The position numbers and the translations under genes are program-made. From the NCBI GenBank assembly GCA_028281825.1, contig JANQJC010000076.1, positions 1-64,000 on the forward strand: DNA of 64,000 nt, in the 5' to 3' direction. Positions within the stretch are counted from its first letter, which is position 1. Each line of letters begins with the position of its first letter. Positions 57,050 through 64,000 of this stretch are shown piece after piece. The notes beneath the pieces are model-generated. The model ran no database searches, had not been told where the DNA came from, and saw nothing but the letters and a program-made list of their open reading frames with translations. The stretch comes from Flavobacteriales bacterium (GTDB lineage Bacteria; Bacteroidota; Bacteroidia; JANQJC01).

Positions 57050-59473
57050 ATGAAAAAGCTTCTATTATTGTTTGTTTGTGTATTAGCTGCTGCGCTAACG
57101 CATGGACAGAGTGGAAAGAATGGTGATGTAACTATTTCATCGGCGAACGCACAAGTAAACGCTTACACTACATTAACGGCAAATGCATCTGCTGGAGATA
57201 CCAGAATAAAGGTTGCGAATAATGCACTGACCAATAATTTCTCGGGGCCACTGGAAGATGGCGACCTCATATTTATTTACCAAGCGCAAGGGGCTACAGT
57301 AAATGGTACACTGAATGGTAATGTAGGTAATCCAAATGATGTTTCGTGGGGCCAAATCATAGACTACAATAGCTGTGGTAATTATGAATTTGCAGAGGTA
57401 AGGAAATCGAATTCTTCTGATTCAATTGGTTTGTCGTGTCCATTGGCTAATGATTACAGCGTAGCTGGGATAACCCAGGTGGTAAGAGTGCCGAGATACA
57501 ATAGTTTAACGGTGAGTGGTGGAGCTTCTATCACTTGCCCCGCATGGAATGGCAGTTTAGGTGGCTTGGTAGTAGTTGAAGTGAAAGGGCAGACTACAAT
57601 AGATGGAAGCATAGACGTGAGTGCAAAAGGTTTTAAGGGAGGTTCATTGGTAGGGGATAATTCTACTACGTACTGGCCGGGATGGGCGAGCACAAGCAAG
57701 GAACTGGGCGCTGAAAAAGGCGAAGGAATTGCAGGCTATCAAGCTAGTTATGATGCAATAGGTGGCAGGTATGCCAGGGGTGCTGCTGCTAATGGTGGTG
57801 GCGGAGGCAATGCACACAATGCGGGTGGCGGCGGCGGTGCCAACGGGGGTAATCCTGAGAACTGGAGTGGTTTTGGAACGCCTGATGCCAGTTATAATAC
57901 CGCCTGGGCGCTAGAAAGCCCATCTATTGCGGGGCTAACTTCTTCAGGTGGTGGAAAGGGTGGATATACTTTTTCTAGCAACAATTGCGATGCGATGTCG
58001 CAGGGGCCGAATGATGTTTGCTGGGGTGGTGATAGCAGAAGACCGTATGGTGGAACTGGAGGGAGGCCTCTTGACTACTCAACTGGAAAGCTGTTTTTGG
58101 GCGGTGGTGGTGGTGCCGGTGACCAAAACAATGGCGATGGCGGAGACGGCGGTATTGGTGGTGGACTGATATTTATTGAAAGCCATGATAACGTGACTGG
58201 CTCTGGAAGCTTATTGGCTAACGGAGGTGAAGGTGAGAGTACTGACCCGAGCAGTCCTCCCTTTAATGGCTACTCTGGTTCTGACGGTGCAGGCGGCGGC
58301 GGGGCAGGTGGTACCGTGATTGTCAGCGCCAGAAATAGTATAGGTAATGGACTTAGTATTAGTGCCAATGGGGGAAAGGGTGGAGACCAGGTTTTTGGTA
58401 TATGGCCATTTATTAACGTGAGTGAGGCTGAAGGGCCTGGCGGCGGCGGTGGTGGTGGTTATGTATCACTTTCAACGGCAGGGCCGTCAATTTCAGTGCT
58501 AGGTGGAGCTAATGGTATTACCGAGTCGCCTCAATTGTCGGAGTTTCCTCCTAATGGAGCAACATCAGGCTCAGCTGGGGAAAGCAATACTTCTATTCCA
58601 ATATGGTATTTGGAGTCTGCCGGAGTTTCTATTCCGTGCAGCAGCACATCCGCTACTCTAACAGCTACTGTTGTAGGTGGCTTACCAGGGAATACAACCA
58701 TCACTTGGCATGATGCTGAAGTAGGTGGAAACTTGTTGGCAACAGGAGCTACCTATAACGCAACTAATGTTACTTCTTCTACCACGGTTTATCTGGGCAC
58801 TTGCCCAGGTCACACTAGGATACCTGTTGATATACAAACCAACACCCCAACATTAACTGTATTATTCCCGCCGTTCTCTATTTGTGAGGGTGATAGTATA
58901 GATGTTTTTGGAACCTACCAGTCTACGGGTGGGCAGTACTTTGATACCTTGCAGAGTGTGCAAGGATGTGATAGCGTTGTATCTCGCATAGTGTCTGTTG
59001 ATGTGGTTGATACTTCCGTGACAGAGGGTTTGGGTTTCTTAACAGCCAATGCCAACAATGCAGGCTATCAATGGATAGATTGTAACAGTGGAGAAATAGT
59101 GCAAGGTGAGACTTCGCAGATGTTTGAACCCATGTACAACGGTTCTTTCGCTGTGGAAGTTGCCCAGAATAGTTGTAAAGACACTTCTAACTGCCATACC
59201 ATGATAATAACTGGTATCAACATGGGATTTGATGATAAGTTGTTGGTGTATCCTAACCCGGTTAATGACTTGATAAAGGTTGATATTGGTGATATTTATG
59301 ATGATGTAGAGTTGTCTGTATTCAGCACATCAGGACAGCTATTTTACGATGAAAAGATGACCAGTTCTGCTAGAATCAATGAGATAAGCACTGCGCACCT
59401 GGCCCCGGGAATCTATATTCTACAAATACGAGCAGGTGAGCACTTTGCGGTAGTGAAGTTCCAAAAACTCTAG
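57050..59473 (+). CDS. secreted glycine-rich protein with T9SS type A sorting domain
   Basis: This 807-residue protein has a signal peptide (to about 19, THGQ), a domain at about 25-200 with DGDLIFIYQAQGA and the VEVKGQTTIDGSIDVSAKG segment, then a glycine-rich region at about 244-504 containing many GGGGG tracts, an Ig-like stretch at about 525-590 and a T9SS type A domain at about 724-807 (VYPNPVNDLIKVD). The middle resembles gliding-protein AgmC-like or polymorphic outer-membrane glycine-rich regions, with no enzymatic motif. The role is probably adhesion or matrix formation, by inference. Confidence 0.8.
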   Translation: MKKLLLLFVCVLAAALTHGQSGKNGDVTISSANAQVNAYTTLTANASAGDTRIKVANNALTNNFSGPLEDGDLIFIYQAQGATVNGTLNGNVGNPNDVSWGQIIDYNSCGNYEFAEVRKSNSSDSIGLSCPLANDYSVAGITQVVRVPRYNSLTVSGGASITCPAWNGSLGGLVVVEVKGQTTIDGSIDVSAKGFKGGSLVGDNSTTYWPGWASTSKELGAEKGEGIAGYQASYDAIGGRYARGAAANGGGGGNAHNAGGGGGANGGNPENWSGFGTPDASYNTAWALESPSIAGLTSSGGGKGGYTFSSNNCDAMSQGPNDVCWGGDSRRPYGGTGGRPLDYSTGKLFLGGGGGAGDQNNGDGGDGGIGGGLIFIESHDNVTGSGSLLANGGEGESTDPSSPPFNGYSGSDGAGGGGAGGTVIVSARNSIGNGLSISANGGKGGDQVFGIWPFINVSEAEGPGGGGGGGYVSLSTAGPSISVLGGANGITESPQLSEFPPNGATSGSAGESNTSIPIWYLESAGVSIPCSSTSATLTATVVGGLPGNTTITWHDAEVGGNLLATGATYNATNVTSSTTVYLGTCPGHTRIPVDIQTNTPTLTVLFPPFSICEGDSIDVFGTYQSTGGQYFDTLQSVQGCDSVVSRIVSVDVVDTSVTEGLGFLTANANNAGYQWIDCNSGEIVQGETSQMFEPMYNGSFAVEVAQNSCKDTSNCHTMIITGINMGFDDKLLVYPNPVNDLIKVDIGDIYDDVELSVFSTSGQLFYDEKMTSSARINEISTAHLAPGIYILQIRAGEHFAVVKFQKL

Positions 59474-59540
59474 GATAATTATCTGGGGGTAACTATCCTG
59501 ATAATCAAAGGTTTTGTCGAATTCTGGCTCTATAAAAGAG

Positions 59541-59556
59541 AAAATAACGTTATTTT
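59541..59556. promoter_or_regulatory. 16-bp perfect palindrome before the S8 protease gene
   Basis: AAAATAACGTTATTTT is self-complementary and lies 31 bp before the ATG at 59587. It could be an operator for a dimeric regulator or an AT-rich hairpin. No -7 box is visible near it. Confidence 0.4.
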
Positions 59557-59586
59557 TCGGCGACTAAAACCATATTTAACCAATTG

Positions 59587-62250
59587 ATGGATAGAATCAG
59601 ATTTTTATTAATTACCTCCTCACTCTTACTGGTAAGTTTATTTTCTCATGCAACAGAACCTCCATATGTGCCGGGGGAAATGCTGGTGCAAACCATGCCC
59701 GGCAAAAACATCATGGAGGTGGTGAGAAGCCTTGAGTATTTGGAAGGTGTAGCTACAGGTATTCATGTGAAAAAGAAAGTTTCAGGGCCTATACACGTGT
59801 GGTTGTTGGGATTTGATAATAACACAGTTTATGATGTAAAGATGCTCAACGCGGTGAAGATGCATCCGTTGGTGAGTATAGCCCAGTTTAACCATTACAT
59901 ACAGCAAAGGGCGGTACCTAATGATACTCAGTTCAACCAGCAGTGGCAATATGTGAACACAGGGCAGGGTGGAGGAACGCCAGGTGCAGATATTGATGCT
60001 GACCTTGCCTGGGATGTGACCACTGGAGGAGTGACTCCCCTTGGGGATACTATCGTGGTGTGTGTGGTGGATGATGGTATTGATACAGGACATAGCGATT
60101 TTGGAGATAACCTTTGGATTAATCACGCCGAGATACCTAATAACAGTATTGATGATGACAATAATGGTTATGTAGATGATTACTTAGGTTGGAATGCAGA
60201 CGATAATAACGGTGATATAACGGGTGGCTTTTTTGGTGGTGGGCACGGCACGCCCGTAGCAGGAATAGTAGGTGCCAAGGGCAATAATAGTAATGGTGTA
60301 ACTGGCGTGAGTTGGGATGTGAAGGTGATGGTTGTTGTGGGCGGTGGTAACGAGGCGCAAGCCGTTGAAGCCTATACTTATCCCTGGATAATGAGAAAAA
60401 AGTACAACGAAACAGGAGGTGCTGAAGGGGCTTTTGTGGTAGCAACGAATTCATCATGGGGTATTAACAATGGGCAACCGAGCAATGCACCGCTTTGGTG
60501 CGCCATGTATGACTCTATGGGTGTTGAAGGTATACTAAGTGCAGGAGCAACTGCTAACGCTAATTTTAATATAGATGTGACAGGTGACCTGCCAACGGCT
60601 TGCCCCAGTGATTGGCTGATATCGGTAACTAACACCAACAGGAACGATGTGAAGCTGACACAAGCGGGATATGGAATTACTACTATTGATTTGGGTGCAC
60701 CTGGAGAAGGAACTTATACTCCACAATCTGGCGGTGGATATGGTGGTTTTGGTGGAACGTCAGGGGCTACTCCTCACGTTGCCGGAACAATTGGGCTTTT
60801 GTATTCAGCACCCTGCAATTCATTTGCGGTGATGGCCCATGCAAACCCAGGAGATGCCGCCCTTGCCATGAAGGAATATATCATGGATGGCACTGACCCG
60901 AATACAAGTTTAGATGGCATAACGGTTTCAGGTGGGCGCCTGAATGTGAACGGGGCATTGATGGAGATGTTGGATGATTGTGGAAGCAGTGGCTGTACTG
61001 AGCCCTTTTCCCTCAATGCTAGTAGTATTGGGCTTGACTCGGCAATATTAAGCTGGAGTGGGGGATTGGGAACAAACACTTATATCTTAGAATATAGGCG
61101 AGTGGGAGTAAGCTTATGGACTACGGTGGATTCGGCTAGCAGTCCTTATTTATTGGATGGATTGTTGGGATGCGCTGATTATGAGTTCCAGGTTTTGGCG
61201 AAGTGTGATACTGATACCTCTATGTTTTCAGATGTGTTTGAGTTCACAACTACTGGTTGTTGTGAGATGCCTGAAGGTTTCTCAGCTGGTGTGAGTGGTG
61301 TTGACGGAGGAAGTGCAGCCTGGAACCAGGTTACAAATGCTGTGTCTTATAACGTAAGGATAAGGCCTGTTGTTTCAGGAACGTGGGATGTTGAGAATAC
61401 TACCGATGCTGTGATGGAGTACTTTGACCTGAACCATTGCACAGAGTATGAAATACAGGTTCAAACGGTGTGCGATACCAGTACATCAAATTATACAGAG
61501 AGTATTGTGTTTCAGACGGGTGATTGTGACTGTAATGAGGCCAATTATTGTGAGTCTGAAGGTGAAGATAGTGAAGATGAGTGGATAGCTTATGTAGGGC
61601 TGGGTAGTATTGACAATAGTAGCGGAAATGACGGAGGCTATGGTGACTATACTAACCTTTCAACCGATTTGAATAGGGAAGCTACTTATAGCATAAAGCT
61701 GGCTCCTGACTATTTAAGCCAATCTTACCAGGAGCGTTTTAGGGTGTGGATTGATTGGAATAGAAACGGAAGGTATGACGACCCATCAGAAAGGGTATAT
61801 ACCTCTGGTGCCGTAACGGATACTGTAACGGGTAACTTTATCATTCCTGATTCAGCTTCTTTGGGTACTACTGGTATGCGTGTGAGTATGAAGTATCAAT
61901 CACTGCCCAGCGTTTGTGCAACGGGGGGCGATTTCGATTTTGGTGAAGTAGAAGATTACTGCGTGAACATTAAGGGAAAAATAGATGGTGTGGATGAACT
62001 GGCCTGGGAAAGCAGCGTGAGTGTTTATCCTAATCCATTTACAGAGCAAACGACCATTGTATTTAATAACGATCACGGAGCGACCATTAGTTTAAAACTG
62101 ATTGATGCGTCAGGCAGGCTATTGAGGCAACAAAACACCAATGGGAGCCAAGTGATTGTGGAAAAAAGAGAATTGGGGGCTGGACTTTACATTTTTGAAC
62201 TTACATCAGAAAAAGGACATACACACAGAGGTAAGCTGCTTATCAGATAA
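59587..62250 (+). CDS. secreted S8 (subtilisin-like) serine protease with GEVED and T9SS domains
   Basis: This protein of 887 residues has a signal peptide to about 21 and a propeptide to about 110. The subtilisin triad is D162 (VVDDGID), H220 (GHGTPVAG) and S392 (GTSGATPHVAG, with Gly where Met is more usual). Two fibronectin III-like domains follow at about 470-650, a GEVED domain at about 658-795 ending GEVEDYC, and a T9SS type A domain at 805-887 (VYPNPFTEQTTI). It should be exported and active outside the cell. The ATG at 59587 is preferred to the TTG three bases earlier. Its stop shares a base with the start of the next gene. Confidence 0.93.
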   Translation: MDRIRFLLITSSLLLVSLFSHATEPPYVPGEMLVQTMPGKNIMEVVRSLEYLEGVATGIHVKKKVSGPIHVWLLGFDNNTVYDVKMLNAVKMHPLVSIAQFNHYIQQRAVPNDTQFNQQWQYVNTGQGGGTPGADIDADLAWDVTTGGVTPLGDTIVVCVVDDGIDTGHSDFGDNLWINHAEIPNNSIDDDNNGYVDDYLGWNADDNNGDITGGFFGGGHGTPVAGIVGAKGNNSNGVTGVSWDVKVMVVVGGGNEAQAVEAYTYPWIMRKKYNETGGAEGAFVVATNSSWGINNGQPSNAPLWCAMYDSMGVEGILSAGATANANFNIDVTGDLPTACPSDWLISVTNTNRNDVKLTQAGYGITTIDLGAPGEGTYTPQSGGGYGGFGGTSGATPHVAGTIGLLYSAPCNSFAVMAHANPGDAALAMKEYIMDGTDPNTSLDGITVSGGRLNVNGALMEMLDDCGSSGCTEPFSLNASSIGLDSAILSWSGGLGTNTYILEYRRVGVSLWTTVDSASSPYLLDGLLGCADYEFQVLAKCDTDTSMFSDVFEFTTTGCCEMPEGFSAGVSGVDGGSAAWNQVTNAVSYNVRIRPVVSGTWDVENTTDAVMEYFDLNHCTEYEIQVQTVCDTSTSNYTESIVFQTGDCDCNEANYCESEGEDSEDEWIAYVGLGSIDNSSGNDGGYGDYTNLSTDLNREATYSIKLAPDYLSQSYQERFRVWIDWNRNGRYDDPSERVYTSGAVTDTVTGNFIIPDSASLGTTGMRVSMKYQSLPSVCATGGDFDFGEVEDYCVNIKGKIDGVDELAWESSVSVYPNPFTEQTTIVFNNDHGATISLKLIDASGRLLRQQNTNGSQVIVEKRELGAGLYIFELTSEKGHTHRGKLLIR

Positions 62251-63158
62251 TGAAAATAATGTGGGGTAATGGGTGTGGAAGAAAGATATTGACGGTCTTT
62301 CTTGTATTGCTTGGTTTAGTATCTAAATCCCAGGATTTTCCCAATACGGATATTTTTCTACTCAATATTAGTTGCGAGGGTGATAATGTGTTGGTGCAAT
62401 CAAAACCTGTTAATATTACCAAGCGCTATGGATATGATAACCAGCCATCATTCACTCTTGATGGTAAGAAGATACTTTTCTCATCAGTAGGTGAAGATAA
62501 CCAGAGTGATATTTTTGTTTACCACCTTGAAAAGAAGAAGACCGAGCAATTAACCTATACGCCAGAGAGTGAGTTTTCGCCTGAAGTGATGGATGACAAG
62601 AAGAGTTTCTCGGTAGTAATGGTTGAGGAAGATTCTACGCAACGTATCTGGAAATACCCCTTATATGGCCATAATACTCCAATGACGATGATGCAGCATG
62701 TTGATTCCATAGGGTACTATTCGTGGTTCTATAAGGAGCTATTGGCTTATTTTAAAATAACTGACCCACCAACATTGGAGATAGTTGTCACTGACCGACA
62801 GAAACCCCAGGTAGTGGCTGAAAACATTGGGCGTTGCATCAGGAAGATACCTAATGAGCTTGCGGTTTCTTTTCTTGATAAATCCAGGGAAGGAGATTGG
62901 AGAATCAAGAAGGTAGATACTGGATTGCAAGTACATGAAATAGCTAGGAATTGGTCGACCAGTGAAGATCACTGTTGGACACCTAATGGTATTTTATTGG
63001 CTACCTATTACGATAGGATATATGCATTAAAGCCTGGCGGGGAGTGGAAGGTAATAGCCGAGTTGGACAAATATGAGATGTGTGAAATGACACGCATAGC
63101 CGTGAGCCCTGACGGAACCAAGCTGGCCGTAGTAAACCTTATGAGCGAAAATGAGTAA
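62250..63158 (+). CDS. secreted TolB-like beta-propeller (PD40) protein
   Basis: This 302-residue protein has a signal peptide (to about 27, VSKS). It contains WD40-like PD40 blades such as GYDNQPSFTLDGKKILFSS, SEFSPEVMDDKKSF and a final RIAVSPDGTKLAVVN. The number of blades looks to be five or six. It has no lipobox or T9SS domain, so it is probably periplasmic. Its ATG overlaps the stop codon of the S8 protease gene by one base, which implies coupled expression. The partner is unknown; such propellers often bind proteins or sugars. Confidence 0.8.
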   Translation: MKIMWGNGCGRKILTVFLVLLGLVSKSQDFPNTDIFLLNISCEGDNVLVQSKPVNITKRYGYDNQPSFTLDGKKILFSSVGEDNQSDIFVYHLEKKKTEQLTYTPESEFSPEVMDDKKSFSVVMVEEDSTQRIWKYPLYGHNTPMTMMQHVDSIGYYSWFYKELLAYFKITDPPTLEIVVTDRQKPQVVAENIGRCIRKIPNELAVSFLDKSREGDWRIKKVDTGLQVHEIARNWSTSEDHCWTPNGILLATYYDRIYALKPGGEWKVIAELDKYEMCEMTRIAVSPDGTKLAVVNLMSENE

Positions 63159-63179
63159 ATTAGGGCATAATCTCATTGA

Positions 63180-63884
63180 ATGTCACTAAACCTACTTGCA
63201 TTAGCACTTACGCCTGGTCTTGTAATAGCCATCTATATTTATCTGCAAGATAAGTATGAGAGAGAACCTATTCGACTGTTGCTTAGGTTTTTTGCATTTG
63301 GAATGCTGAGTACCATACCTGCCATAGTGATGGAAAACTATGGCATGAAGATATTTAATGACTCATCATCGGTGGTGTCACACCTTTTTCAGGCGTTTAT
63401 AATAGTGGGTTTTAGTGAGGAACTTTGTAAGTTTTATTTTGTACGTATAGCATATAAGCGGCCAGAATTCAACGAACCCTTTGATGGAATCGTATACTCG
63501 GTTATGGTAGCTTTAGGTTTTGCTACGTTGGAAAATATCATGTATGTATATCAGTATGGTGAAGCGACAGGTTGGGTAAGGATGTTTACCGCTGTTCCTG
63601 CCCATGCTGCAAATGGTGTAATCATGGGATACTTTTTTGGTTTAGCCAAGTTTAGGAAAGAACATAAAACAAGACTGTTACTTACCGGATTGTTTTGGGC
63701 AACATTTTTCCATGGGGCGTATGATTTTTGCCTTTTTGTGAATGAGTTAGTACCCTTAGCAGCAGGGGCAACAATTACATTAATTGTTGCCGTATTCTTA
63801 TCTCGTAAAGCCATTAGGTTGCATGCCAAGAATTCTCCTTTTCACCCTCAGAATTTCTTTAAACGCAATAAATTCAGGACATGA
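63180..63884 (+). CDS. PrsW family intramembrane metalloprotease
   Basis: This 234-residue protein has seven or eight hydrophobic segments and the PrsW motifs: EE at 80-81 in GFSEELCK, EN at 118-119 in GFATLEN, H142 in PAHAANG, and HGAYD with H178 and D182. PrsW proteases cut single-pass anti-sigma factors or similar membrane proteins. In B. subtilis the target is RsiW, but no anti-sigma factor gene is present here, so the target is unknown. The gene lies 21 bp after the propeller gene and overlaps the next gene by 4 bp. Confidence 0.9.
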   Translation: MSLNLLALALTPGLVIAIYIYLQDKYEREPIRLLLRFFAFGMLSTIPAIVMENYGMKIFNDSSSVVSHLFQAFIIVGFSEELCKFYFVRIAYKRPEFNEPFDGIVYSVMVALGFATLENIMYVYQYGEATGWVRMFTAVPAHAANGVIMGYFFGLAKFRKEHKTRLLLTGLFWATFFHGAYDFCLFVNELVPLAAGATITLIVAVFLSRKAIRLHAKNSPFHPQNFFKRNKFRT

Positions 63885-64000
63885 AAAAGGTTTTTTTACT
63901 CAGTTTTGTTCTTTTTACAATGGGCTCTATTCAGACCTATTCACAGACTTACAAGGTGTTGTTTTTAGGTAATAGTTACACAGGAGCTAATAACCTACCT
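63881..64000 (+). CDS. SGNH/GDSL hydrolase-like secreted protein (3' end beyond the window)
   Basis: Only the first 40 codons are inside the window. They hold a signal peptide (MKKVFLLSFVLFTMGS, ending YSQ) and then YKVLFLGNSYTGANNLP, in which GNSYT fits the nucleophile Ser block of SGNH hydrolases of the DUF4886 or related type. It starts at the ATG that overlaps the PrsW stop (ATGA). The remaining domain, and any T9SS tail, cannot be seen. Confidence 0.7.
   Translation, partial: MKKVFLLSFVLFTMGSIQTYSQTYKVLFLGNSYTGANNLP

Noticed and set aside
59472-59499. Hairpin at the end of the glycine-rich protein gene as a terminator
   Set aside because: The stem has a mismatch, includes the stop codon, and no T run follows.

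Overview
The window is chromosomal DNA from a member of the Bacteroidota, probably a Flavobacteriales or Cytophagales relative; genus and species cannot be fixed from the sequence. The evidence is consistent across the window. Promoters have the TTTG-N19-TAnnTTTG form rather than -35/-10, most genes lack a clear Shine-Dalgarno sequence, there are several type IX secretion (T9SS) sorting domains, a SprB-repeat adhesin and a SusC-like TonB receptor, dnaE carries a fused proofreading exonuclease, and the ribosomal superoperon runs without interruption from rpsL to rplQ. No mobile element, integrase, rRNA or CRISPR array was seen.

Layout. 1-6.6 kb (minus strand): tRNA-Asp, a secreted protein of unknown function, a DUF58 protein, thioredoxin and DnaE. 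6.9-9.1 kb (plus): rpsP with a very long acidic tail, rimM and trmN6. 9.1-11.3 kb (minus): rsmD, a DUF3822 protein with no normal start codon over its full length, and a small membrane protein. 11.5-18.6 kb: a TonB-dependent receptor, an SGNH hydrolase, a membrane protein with 34-residue basic repeats and a UvrD/PcrA helicase. 18.8-22.3 kb: a large surface adhesin with glycine-rich, SprB, PKD and CHU_C regions. 22.4-40.6 kb: the str-S10-spc-alpha superoperon (rpsL, rpsG, fusA, rpsJ to rpoA, rplQ), including rpmD and rpmJ, which are easily missed, and ending in a strong terminator. 40.6-45.6 kb: carA, eno, a UbiD-family decarboxylase and a MORN-repeat protein. 45.8-64 kb is the accessory, secretion-rich part: a repeat protein of the tail-fibre type, a T9SS esterase behind galT-galK, an M4 metalloprotease, a glycine-rich T9SS protein, and a tightly overlapping run of S8 protease, beta-propeller, PrsW protease and SGNH hydrolase (cut by the window edge).

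How they work together. The core supplies translation (ribosomal proteins, EF-G, IF-1, S4, RNAP alpha, Map, SecY), rRNA and tRNA modification (RsmD, TrmN6, RimM) and replication and repair (DnaE, UvrD). The accessory genes point to a cell that exports adhesins and proteases through T9SS and takes up galactose-containing material.

No clearly new, self-contained defence or metabolic system was found. The most unusual items are the 34-residue repeats in the membrane protein at 15.0-16.2 kb, the DUF3822 gene that follows the preceding gene in the same frame after one stop codon, the S8-propeller-PrsW-SGNH cassette, and matching acidic tails on bS16 and bL17. Function calls come from reading motifs, without database searches.
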